A stretch of DNA of 64,000 nucleotides from NCBI GenBank assembly GCA_905331475.1, contig CAJNYU010001258.1, forward strand, positions 7,343 to 71,342, in the 5' to 3' direction. Position 1 is the first letter of the stretch; the number at the start of each line of letters is the position of its first letter. The position numbers were made by a program, and so were the translations under genes. The notes below the pieces were generated by a model that made no database searches, was not told the DNA's origin, and saw only the letters and a program-made list of their open reading frames with translations. This stretch comes from Rotaria socialis (lineage: Eukaryota > Rotifera > Eurotatoria > Philodinida > Philodinidae). Shown piece by piece: positions 49,129-60,108 of this stretch.

Positions 49129-51821
49129 TATCGGTGATAGACAATATCACTTTTTAATGAAGAATATTCTTTGAAATCTCCTCACTTTTGATTACTATGA
49201 ACCTTTCAATCAGTTTAAACAACAAATATTCAACATGACAGAAACAAAAAAAATGTAATAAATTATTTATAATGTTATGTGATGACAAGAGTAACTAGTG
49301 AACTTAAACTAGGTGCTTTCTGTTTGTGTGTTTAAACATATTTCATTCCAATTTCTCTGCTTTTTTATAACTTTTTTTTTTCTTACTAATCTGGTGTTTG
49401 TTAAAACTCATGTTTATCTTTACTAAAAACAGCAAATATATATGCGCATATGATCCTTTAACCATAACCATGTATTTCATTCTGCTTGTACGATCAAGTT
49501 TGCTTTGATTTTCAAGTTAGCAAACACTACACGAGAAAGAATTTGGCAATATATTTGCCTGCTTTTTTAAAAAACTATTAGCAATCGAATTTAAAAAGCT
49601 AACAGACAGTTCCAATATAACATGATTGGCTATGCAACGAATGATGGCGTTCAGTTTGAAATAAGCATTGAATATTTTTGAAAACCCTATTCATAATCGA
49701 AGATCTAGTTTAAAGCCGGAACACTTTGGTATCGATCGGTTTTCGACATGAATCACTGTTTCATATGCAAAACATCGATGTTGTCAATAGATTCTTTATT
49801 TCTTTTTTCTATTCGAATTGAACTTATAATCAATAGTGTTGTAATATTTCAATCAGTAGAAACTTTGCTAAAAACTTTATGTCTAAGACGAAAACTTGGT
49901 TCCAAGGAGTCGCATTACAAGCTTGTCTTATTCTGATCGAATTACTTCTTTCTGATAGTAGAGCAAGGGAGAAAAGTGCGACTCCCGTACTTTCAGAGTA
50001 CACTTGTAGTCTAGATGGAGCTCAGATGGAGTACGCACTCCAAGAGTCTCGTTTTCGCCTCTTTCCATTGTAGCCGCTAATTCTGAATCAAACATGGATC
50101 ATCATTACAAATAATGAGCTCAACGTTTAAATTGAAAATAACGTCGAAAAACTTAAATGAAGCGCGCACAATGAAAGTCATTTGACCTTGAATATTAAGC
50201 AGTATTTAGAGAAAATCTGTTGTGATTTGGCCAATTTGATAGTGGGAGTCGGGAAATTTTTCTCATATTCTTCTCACATAAAACACTATAGAATGCACTG
50301 ATCACTGTGTTCAAAATCAAAATTTTGTTTTCTGTTCATTCTTTTTCACGGAACGGTACAATAAAGTTGCAATTAGCTTAAATATTAGTTACGACAGCAA
50401 AACAAATCAAAGCTGTAGCTGTCACAAAAACTTTAAAAAAATATTCAGCAGCCTAAAATCGACACTTTGTGCTTTAAATGCCTTAGCTGAAAGCGGCATA
50501 GAAAAGAAATATGTTTTCCCGATCGATAGCTCCTTCGGTTCGCTATAATCAGCATATACTTGTCTTTGAATCAAATGTTTTGTTTTTGTTCTGTAGATAT
50601 TATATGAATGTTTATCTCAGTGGATGGGGGAAAGGGTTAATATTCAAAGAAGGATCAAATTTCATTTTGTTTCAAATTAAAACGAAAAATATTTTAGATT
50701 AATTGAATTTATCGTTAAAAAGAATTTGTTCGAATGTTTTCGAATTCTAATATATTTGATATATAGTTGTTGTAGATGATGATTGTCTTTTATCTTCAAA
50801 ATTATAACATGATCAAGTTACTTCCATAAAAAGGAAACTACACTTCAAACAATTGGCAAGTCTTTGGATACCTCAAACAACGAAAATGAATGGTTATTAC
50901 AATATTGCAAAATTGGAAAATAATAAATTTTAACTTGCATTGGTTTTAGACAAGTAATACATCTGAGTTCAACTCTTGTAAAGAGCACAACTGTTTGAAT
51001 TGTTTTAGAACAAAACTTATTTTTCTCTAAGCAGTACTCAAAAAATCTTCGCTTAAATCAATTTCAATATCAACAGTTGTTCTAATAAATTGACAGCATT
51101 TTATTTACATTAAAAAAACATGAAATTTATCCAAAAAACTTAAGTTTTCTATGATGAGAAGGAGAAGTAAATTAACTGTATTTTTTTATTGAACATTTTT
51201 ATGTTTATCAAATGATATTTCATCTGTGGCAATTTGAATCATCAAGTTATGAAAACGTTTGATGCTGAAAAAACTAATTTAAATTTATTGTGACTATTTA
51301 GCTTTAACTACTTGTGAAATTGAACAGGATTCACATATTGTAATTTATAACAATGATTTTATCACATTAAAAACTGTGAAAACTTGAAAGTTTAAAGATC
51401 GATATCTATTTACAACATCGAAAGTTTTCCTTGGACGTAGTTTTATTAATAGAAATTTTCTTTTTCTTTCTAAATCAGTTCAAATAGAATGAAATAATTC
51501 AATATTCAAATGTCGGTGAATTTGTTTATACCCAAGCAGACAAAAGATTTCAAAAACGCGTGGAAACGCGCAAAATTTTGCGGACGTGTTTGGATGTCAA
51601 TCGGCGTTCCCAACTGTGTGTCAGTATCAGTAACAGTTACAAATGCACTACGTGCAAACGATAGAGGCTTTGGGCTGGTTAAAATTTCTGGTGTTTAATC
51701 GACAGAAAGTATCCATCGATTGAGCACTCATTTTTTCCAAACGTTAGTGACACAATCTGGAACGCCGGTTGCCATCCTAAAACGCTGGAAATTTTTGACT
51801 GTTTAATCAGTAATATATATA
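49129..51821. other. Intergenic, no gene recognised
   Basis: About 2.7 kb downstream of GMPPB. Only short frames without family resemblance are present (for example near 49748-50073 and 51510-51698). Local GC rises a little at about 49970-50060 and 51540-51800, which may mark decayed mobile sequences, but I could not find paired ends. Confidence 0.4.
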
Positions 51822-52520
51822 TTAGGGCCGAAATTGGAATGCAGCCCGATTCGGAATTCGTTCTGACTAAAGTGGAATTCTAAGTTGCACTAAGATTATT
51901 ATGAACGAGATTAAAATTCTAATTTCGACCAGACGAAATTGGAATTTTTTTAATGAATAGAAATCAATAAACTATTGATGACCAATATTCACAAATTTGT
52001 TTGTATTGATTGTATATGTGGCGTTGGCTTCGTCTTTTGATTGTTCTTTGATTGAATTTGTTCAATTATTGAAAGAATAAACGGTATGTATTGAAATATT
52101 CATGCGTGAAATTGTAAAATAAATAAAGGCGTCTAATTCAGCACTTGTTGAAGTTGATAATCATGAGCTGATCTTTTACAAAAAAACTGGATGAGTACAT
52201 TAATTCATGGCATAAAAAATATCGTGAAACGTGTGATATCAAACAACGGATTTATAATGATATTCTGCAATGTTTTCTGTTACCAAAAGAAACGTCTTGT
52301 GAATCTTGTACTTCAAAAGTTGTTTATTGGGCAAAGTGTCATTTTAACTTAGTCAAAATTGCTGGAAATGATATTGTAACTTGTGTTAAATCGAAAAAAA
52401 ACAATTTGTGTTTATGGAGCATTTCATAAAATTATATTTGAAGCACATGTTGCTGTTGAGCATGGTGGTCGTGAAAAGACCATGAGATGCCTAGTTCGCA
52501 TTCGAATATAAATGGACATC
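51822..52520 (+). mobile_element. Broken integrase-type element fragment (fossil)
   Basis: At 51822 the sequence TTAGGGCCGAAATTGGAATG resembles the outer end of the foldback element at 33688 (TTACAGGGGAGATTGAAATG). From about 52150 to 52520 the plus strand carries remnants of a protein with a Cys-x2-Cys pair and a later H-G-G-R-x-K-T segment. This resembles the zinc-binding part of retroviral-type integrases, as in Gypsy or Ginger elements and their domesticated relatives. It is broken in several places and no terminal repeats at a far end are seen. Family assignment is tentative, and it looks old. Confidence 0.5.
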
Positions 52521-52560
52521 CGACTGCATGGTATCAATTCGAAAATAAGTGATAGAAATA

Positions 52561-52760
52561 GATTTCGTTTAAGATGGAGTGGCTGTGGGTTGAGGGGGGC
52601 TAAGGGGTAACTGTGAGTAGCGGTGTAAGTGAGGGTGGGTATGAGGGGTACCCGGAAGGAGCGTGGGGATACCTGGGATACTTCAAATGTGATTGTGGTT
52701 GATGGATACCATCGAGGAGTGCTCAAATATGGGTGCGGGTGAGGGGTATATACAGTATGT
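52561..52760 (+). repeat. G-rich, strand-skewed degenerate repeat
   Basis: About 200 bp in which the plus strand is dominated by G and T, with recurring GGGTGNGGGG-like words and many GGG or GGGG runs. This is exceptional in such an AT-rich window. It could form G-quadruplex structures, but no regular period is clear. It follows directly after the broken integrase-like fragment. Confidence 0.65.
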
Positions 52761-52775
52761 ATTCATATGTCGGAA

Positions 52776-52823
52776 AGTTAAACTAAAACTAAATCTAGGA
52801 ATGGATTTAGTTTTAGTTTAACT
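52776..52823. repeat. Perfect 20-bp inverted repeat with 8-nt loop
   Basis: Arms 52776-52795 and 52804-52823 are exact reverse complements, separated by TAGGAATG. Such a stem is unlikely by chance. It is not in a gene and has no T-run that would suggest a terminator; it could be a tiny foldback remnant. Confidence 0.85.
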
Positions 52824-53039
52824 GTTTCTTTTTTCCATTTATATTCGTACTCGAATTAGACCGCTACTCAACAAATATGATGTTATACTTCATGTTCTTG
52901 TTAAATATAGAACGAATTGAAATATTTTTTTGCTTTTGATCAAATTACTGATATTTTCTCATAGCTGAGTTATTTAGAAAAAAATTAATTAAATTAGAAA
53001 ATGTCACGTATAAATGGTAATGCCTAAAGGACAAATCGT

Positions 53040-53580
53040 TTTTTGTGTACTCAAAAAGTGAGTACACTCTAGAATCGATCAGTGTGTCCGCCCGTAGACG
53101 CGATAACTTGCGAAAGGAGAGTCAGGCAGTGATGAAATTTTCCACACAGTTCAATCTCATGAATATCTCGGTTGAGTTCGAAGATGAGAAGAATCCCTCA
53201 AGAAATGGTTGAGTTATCGAAAAAATTGTCATTTTTGACCAGGCCATCCCTGAGGAGGAGTACAGGGAATTTTTTTCAAAAAATAAATCTTTCTCAGAAT
53301 TATTCACAACATATATAAATCGACTGAGTTTTCAACGCTGATTCCGAATCTGATATTAGTTTTGAGCTAAACCGTAGCTTTCTGATGAAACATCGCCTGA
53401 AAAACGTCTCAAAATGCACAAAAACTGCATCCAGAAATCAAATTGCCTAGTTTCTCATGATAATTTTGGTGTTCAGACATTCTAGAATGACTCATACATC
53501 CCATGCACTTTTTGCAGTACACATAACTTTCGGATGAAATCCGAAGTTTCCACATTTATTTTCTTACTTATTGAAATAAA
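53040..53580. repeat. Probable dispersed repeat beginning with a hairpin
   Basis: It begins with an 8-bp stem (GTGTACTC at 53045-53052 and GAGTACAC at 53060-53067). A stretch of higher GC follows, GTGTGTCCGCCCGTAGACGC, and a long non-coding block. Text of this style (GCGATAACTTGCGAA... followed by ATGAAATTTT) is common in dispersed non-coding repeats of invertebrates. No matching end or target duplication was found, so the boundaries are guesses. Confidence 0.35.
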
Positions 53581-54408
53581 TAGGAAAACGATATCCGATT
53601 GATATCTTGTACATATGCTTGTCTTGTTTCTATTCTGTAATGTTTTTCAAATGATGCTCGTGTTTCGGACAAAATTTCACAGGAAAACCTTTTCTAGCTT
53701 TGCAAAAACATTAAATCTCGATCAAAGTACTGAAATAAATATTTACTACATGAATTTTGTCGAAAGTTATATTATATTTGAATAGATTATTTGAAATAAA
53801 AAAAGCCATCTGCATAGGTGTCACTTATGATGTCTGAGAAGTCCTATTGTAGCAAAAGCAATGATTCAGGCGCATCAGCAAATAAACCGAAATTCAAATG
53901 TTAACATGTTGTGAAATAACATTGTTTGAATTTTAAATCACATCATCACTTTCGTCATTCTATAGACAAATCGAAATCATGCATTAATTTTTCTTTATAA
54001 TATATTTTGTGTGCATATACGGAAGTTAACTCAAGTGTCTACACAGGATTTACTTTAAAACAACAAGAAAGCGAACTACGAAATAATATCCATTGCTTTA
54101 AAGTGCATGACTCGGCATTCTCTCTTTTCTCTTCAGTTGTAAACATAGATATTTAAACATAGTTAAAGCCTTATTCATACCAGTCGTATGTGATAAGTTG
54201 GTTGTTTTTCTTCTATGCTTATTGAAATGAGAGAGTCAAAAACTTGTGATACTGATTTCTTTTTATGTCCTTCATAAACATAAGCAATGTACGACAATAG
54301 CACCATAACTATATTCATAAAATTATTTTCAGAACAAATATTAACGGCCTATTAAATAGGGTCCATAGATATAACCTCCGAGCCTTCCTTTATCTACATC
54401 AAGTTACC
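53581..54408. promoter_or_regulatory. Upstream region of the TIR-SAM gene
   Basis: AT-rich sequence with no coding signal. The promoter of the TIR-SAM gene should lie here, and a TTTTCAG at about 54327-54333 could end an upstream untranslated intron. Confidence 0.3.
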
Positions 54409-56603
54409 ATGGACGATACTGATATCGAACGATTGTGTATATTGTTGTTTCTTTTTGTTTTTTCGATTCTTTTCATATTTCAAAAATTTTTCTGCTTTTT
54501 TTTCAAGACTTTGCAACACCATTGCTTACACCACATCTTAGTGATTCCAATGCATCAGATTATTTTGACTTGGATGTAGTTTATTTTGTATATTCGCAAT
54601 TAAAATAATAAAACTTTTTTTTTTTCGTTTTAGTGTTCGTATTCAAGTAGAGATCATCAGCAACGCATGGCAAATATACCAAAAGATCTACAAAAAGTAG
54701 CTGATCTATGTCTTCAATTAGGTACGACTGATTATTTTTATATTAGAAACTATCATAGAAATTGTTCAAACTAAATCAATCGAATAGTTGCTGTTATTTT
54801 TCGTGTTAAAAATGAATCACTTTTACTATAAAAAAGTATTGCTCTTTATAAAATTCTTTTGCATTTAATCCTGTATGTTTTCTTGTGTACTTTTAAAAGC
54901 ATTACATAAAATTTCTACATATCTAAATTTTATGTATAAGTGATAAATTATAGAAATATATTTTTTCAGAAAAATTTCATAAAACTTATTTGGATGATAA
55001 TAATGAAAGCGAATCTGATGTACAAGATCAACGACCAACAGAAGCTGCTGATGCTAGTAAATATCTTTTGAATCTTTTTCTTTCTGTTTTCTTAATTCTG
55101 ATGTAACATTGACAACTATAGGTGAGATTGCTTCAAATACTCAAACAACTACAATCAATACTATTGATAGTGAGTCACTTTTCTACACGAGATTTTTGTT
55201 TTATATTTCCTATTGAATACATTCTCTTCATTCGCAACCGTCAACAGAGCATGATGATGATAGTTTTACAATTGTCCAAGAAAACAATCCATGTGAAGAG
55301 AGTTTTTCTAGTGTAATGTCAGATACTGAATTAATACCGATAGAAGAACCGTTTAAGCGGCCAGTGCTTAACTATAGTCGTAGTTTATGTCTCGCATACA
55401 CAGGTACACAAGATGGTATGCATGAAAGAAAACGTTTTTGTGTAAAATAAAATATTCTTTGCCTATTAAGAAACATCAATTATCAAAGAAACATTGACAA
55501 CAACATCAGATATATCGTTGGAATTCACTGGAATTGTAGCGAAAGATAAAAATGATATTGGACATATTCTGATAAGTTATAATCATTCAACGGCAATAAT
55601 TTGTTCGAAAATCGCTAAACAGTTGAAAGTAATAGCATAAATTTCATTTTGTGTTTAAATTTTAATCTATCATTTGTATACAAGAATCTTAATTATAATG
55701 TTTGGATTGATCGAGATAATATATCCGGTGATATTTTTACGTCTATGGCATCAGCTGTCGAAAATTGTTTTGTTGTTTTAATGGCAGTTAATGAACCGTA
55801 TTATCAGAGTCGATATTGCCGATTAGGTAATTTAATTGTTTTCCTGTTAAAATCTGTTTTTTTTTCAAGTTTTTCTTTATTTTCGTAGAGGCTGAATATT
55901 CCGTTGAAAGAAATAAAGCATCAATTCCGATGTTAATGCAAGCAAGTTACAAATCACGAGGATGGCTTGGCATAATCAACGGTTCTAAACTTCAAATCGA
56001 TTTTTCCACAATATCATTTGATGAAGCATTTAATTTATTAGTAAGAGAAATCGAAGCTGTTAGAATTTCGTTGGGAGCTGATGAAAATTTCCAAAATGGT
56101 AAATAGTCCGATTATAAGCTAGAAATGTAAAACAAAAATAAAAGAATTTTAAAAATTTCTTCTTAGCTGCAACACCTATCAATAATCAGCTAATAACTAC
56201 AATGGACAATTCATGGTTTCATTCACAGAATGTCCAAGATTGGAGTACTAATGATGTTATTGAATGGTTAAATCGAGAAAAACTCGACATGTAAAAAAAA
56301 GAGATGTTTTCGTGTCATAAATGTTTTTGTTTTTGAATTTTTAGGTTTGAAGATGCTTTAAGAAATTTTACTGGTAAAACACTGTGGCAATTATATAAAA
56401 TAAAATTGAATGTAAGTGCTCTATATATTTGCTTACTGTACTTTAAATTTTCATTAAATTCCTTTTAGTCACCAACAGATTATTATCGAATGATTGAGTC
56501 ATTGCTTTTCCCCACAATCCCACTTCGAATTTTTCATAATTTGACATTCGACTCAGCACTTGAATCAATTTTTTCATCGTTTATTCAAGCAATGCGTCGG
56601 TAA
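54409..56603 (+). CDS. TIR-SAM protein, 12 exons
   Basis: Probable signalling adaptor or NAD-cleaving TIR enzyme. Exons: 54409-54436, 54508-54575, 54634-54721, 54970-55056, 55122-55169, 55248-55415, 55471-55628, 55685-55826, 55889-56098, 56167-56290, 56345-56411, 56469-56603. Phases close, giving 440 aa. Residues 1-190 are acidic, Ser/Thr-rich and unrecognised. The TIR domain lies at about 193-320: box-1-like GHILISYN, a WIDRDNISGDI segment, and SRYCRLE, where Glu (about 263) aligns with the catalytic Glu of NADase TIRs such as SARM1. A SAM-like domain lies at about 355-415 (WSTNDVIEWL, then FTGKTLWQL). There is no signal peptide or membrane segment. The order is TIR then SAM, the reverse of SARM1. 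The start at 54409 is a best guess; an in-frame ATG lies in the third exon at 54667. AATAAA is at 56614-56619. Confidence 0.8.
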
Positions 56604-57637
56604 AATTCATTTCAATAAAAAAAGAAGCATCGAAAATTCTTCCACAACTTGGCAATAAATGAATCAAACGAGTTCTTTAATCAGAGTGGGGCTCAGGCTA
56701 TTTTTTCTACAATTTTTATTTCGGCCTTGAACGATAAAACAAAAGTGATATTCATATTCTATTTTTACATGTGAGCTGTGAATAAAGCCAATCTTTTGCT
56801 AAAAATATTTGTAAACTTTTCATTAGTCAAATAAAGCATTTATTTACTTTTGTACAAATCTATTTTATTATTTAAACTTCTTTTACTGATAATTAGACTT
56901 TCTTTTTCAACTATACATAGATATATATTATTTACTTTCTAAGCTATCTATTCTAATTATTTTAATCGAGTGCATTATCATTAGCAAATCCTTGAAACAG
57001 AGCGTATTTTATCTTTTCGCCGATTTTCGTTGTCAACAAAAAGGTCTAGACTACCCTGCCGTTGATACGAACACAATATAGGAAAGAAGTGTTTACCCTC
57101 ACTCTTTAAATCCTTACGTTTTTATTCTCATTTCCAATTTTGTTTTTCGTCATTTACGACTTTGATGTAGTCTTTTTCACCAATACCATAAGAGAACGCA
57201 AAAAACAACAACCTCGTTTCTGGTGTAAATATGGGATTCTTCACAGAAAAAATAATGAAGCAGCTACATAAAAAGAATGTAAAAAAACGGGAGAGAAAGC
57301 AAACAGTATTCGAGAAGAAAAACGATAGGGTATAGTATAGTCGATGTTTTTTCTTTTCTTTTTACTTTCTTCAATGAAGATGCAGACAGCATACCGGTGC
57401 AATGAATATTATGTCGGGGACAAAGGGCAATCTTATGCAACTGACATTAGAGACTGCTTTTTATATCTGCATCAAATATTTTAGTTTATGCCGGTTGAAG
57501 ACCGTTAATAGATGAGTAATACTTCCTTTTTTTAGATACATCAAATTCATTTCAATTTTTGAAAAAAATTGATCTAATTATCTCTTGGTAAGCTCATCGA
57601 AATAATAAATCGAAACTGTGAATAGAAACAACAGCTG
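56604..57637. other. Gap between TIR-SAM and Rel-homology genes
   Basis: 1.0 kb with several AATAAA words just after the TIR-SAM stop (56614 and near 56775). No gene is seen in the rest. It should contain the promoter of the Rel-homology gene; I looked by eye for kappa-B-like sites (GGG...CC) and did not find a convincing one. Confidence 0.4.
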
Positions 57638-60108
57638 ATGCTAGATATGGCGCATGATGATGAACAAGATAAGGTATACTATATATAGAAACAAAAAGTT
57701 TAATCAATTGATTCATCTTCGTTTACTCCAGAAACTTGAACATACAAACATGTTGTCAACTAATACATCAGATTTTACGCGAGACACCATTGATATAAAT
57801 GATATTAGTGACAACCTCGATATCGATGCTCTAATTGGCTCATCAAATACAGGTAAAATCTGATCTGAAATCTATATAAAGTGAGAGATATTCTGAGTTT
57901 TGAAATGAATTTTGATATTATATGAAAATCAATGTTTCATATTAGAACTTTGACTGAATCATACCTATGTTTCTATTTGATACTACTTTAAAAAGAAATT
58001 CTTTGGATTCGTTTTCGTAATGGCAAGTTTGACCGCTGATGTCCTATACTAAAATGTTACCTATGTTCGAAAGAAAGAACTCTAAATAAAATAATAATCA
58101 AATATGATATAGAAAAATTGTTTTTTTTATATAGACTTTGGCGAATTCTCATTTTTTGATAATGCGCTTGACAGTAATGAAATGTCAGCATTATTGAGCC
58201 TTTTACCCAGTGAATCAAATGAAACAGAACAGTTACCACAAAGCAATTTCGTAGAAAGTAATGATCAAACGTATATCAGTGAACCACAATCAGGTATATT
58301 TTCACGTTTGTCTGTATGTTTATTTTATTAAGTTTTATGCGCATTTTACTTCAGTGTATTCGCAAACATCATATACCACCAAAGGTTATGCACCAGAAGA
58401 GCCTAATGCTACTGCGAGTAAGCAGTTAATATTAAGCATTCGTTAGCTTTCAAAGTTTTTTTTTTCTTTCATGATCTTATTTCAGATTCATTTACTGCAC
58501 ATATTATTGTTCAACAACAAGAGCGCTTAATTAAAACAGCAGCAAGATCACGAAGAAATAACTGTATGTCAATTTTATATTTAATCTTTGAAAAATTATA
58601 TAATTTCTTTATTTATTAATAGACGATAGTCGACATCCAAGCAGTGTCAAGCCTGTTGATTATTTAATAAGTATGATTAAATCGAACATACGGCAAAATA
58701 ATAAATAAATAATTATATTTTTTCTAGATCCAAATGGCTGTGAACCGTGTACTACTGTACAAATGCCCAATAATTTTGCATATCAACAACAACGTAAGTA
58801 CTTTGTTTGTGATTATTTTCTATGGTTTTCTTTAAATTTCAATCAATGTTTTTAGTTCTTCAATTTGATGCTGCAGTGTCAAAGAAAATTGAAATTAAAT
58901 GCGAACCACGTTCGAAATACCGTCCACGAACACAAAATGAAAGTAAAAATTCAGCACACTATGTGCGATGTGAAGAGGGTGTTAAGCCTGAATACCCAAC
59001 AATTTCGGTATTTCATTGATTAATTTATCTCAAAAGTGTTATAAAGACTTTTTTTCTAACCTTCTAGATCCCCACGGAATGGAATTTTCAATCCGACGTG
59101 AATCTTATTGAAGTTGCACTTATGAGTATAGATAAACAAGTCCATCCATACGCTATTGATAATAAAACTAGCTCAAATATATTTGAAGACAGTACATTAA
59201 TCTTTAAACCAAAGGGTTCCAATGCTTTATACTTTCGTGTAACAAAGGAAGATTTCCTAAATAAACAAAAAACGTAATTATTGATTCATTGCTATTTTTC
59301 AAACTTTCAGTGTACATATTTCTTTTTTTTTCATAGCTTTATGATTGAAATCATTAAAAGTAAACAAGATAATAATATAACAAAAGAGTTGATTCGTACG
59401 CGACAACTTGAACATTCGATGTTTCGCTTTACACGTCACTTTCAAGTGGGAAAAGGAGATTTTCAATGCGATGAAGGCAGTACAGAATATTCTTGTATTA
59501 TGAGTGAAGGTATGAGAAACATTATTATAGATTTCAAGAAAAACAAAATACTAAACAACGAATTTGTTTCTATTTTCTAGCTTATGGTGATGTTGAAGTT
59601 GAACATATGGGTCCACGATATGGACCAATGTGCGGACAAGAGATGGTTTATGCTGTTTTAAAAGGTCGTATTCTGAAAAATGATTTAAAGATTGAGATTG
59701 TTCAATATTCAAGTGGATGGACATATTCAGTACAAAATTTTACTAAAAATGGAAATATTATTTATTTTCTAATGCCTGCTGTTCCACATCAACAATGCGA
59801 TACTGTGACAGTTGATATCATCATTTATTATAAAGGATTAGAATTATATCAATCACCTTATCTATATAAAGGATCATTAGATCGTATGTAGTAATATTTT
59901 TCCTTGTGAAATTCATTTTTTTAGTAAACTTTTTTATGTAGAAGAATTAGCTTCACTTCATTTAAATGATCCAGGCATCACCTCTGTTCCATTCTCAACG
60001 TCACAGAGTTTCGATGTCTTTGAGTTCTTGGCGGCTACAGATATACGTCCCACTTTATCTCGAAAAGGATCGACACATAAGTCGACGAAACGTCTACGTC
60101 ACACTTAA
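57638..60108 (+). CDS. Rel-homology-domain transcription factor (NF-kB/NFAT-like)
   Basis: Probable nuclear transcription factor. Exons: 57638-57673, 57732-57852, 58135-58293, 58355-58417, 58486-58563, 58623-58670, 58728-58793, 58856-59007, 59068-59273, 59337-59509, 59581-59883, 59942-60108. Phases close, giving 523 aa. Residues 1-190 are acidic and Ser/Asn/Gln-rich, like an activation region. The N-terminal Rel domain covers about 200-360: KYRPRTQNESK where NF-kB has the RFRYxCEG recognition loop, then PTISIP (Rel PTIKI), VHPYAI (Rel PHPHEL) and LYFRVTKEDF. An IPT/TIG dimerisation domain follows at about 368-466: YGPMCGQEMVY (Rel GSCLGGDEIFL), LKNDLKIEI (Rel VQKEDIEV), a Trp, and a closing YLYKG. 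The basic C-terminus (KSTKRLRHT) could be a nuclear signal. There are no ankyrin repeats. Identity to any one family is low, so NF-kB versus NFAT is open. AATAAA is at 60412-60417. Confidence 0.7.

Noticed and set aside
51510-51698. 62-residue frame as a small gene
   Set aside because: No recognisable domain, no splice partners and no neighbouring gene context; it lies in a repeat-like stretch.
52561-52760. Telomeric array
   Set aside because: The G-rich words do not repeat with a fixed period, and ordinary sequence continues on both sides.
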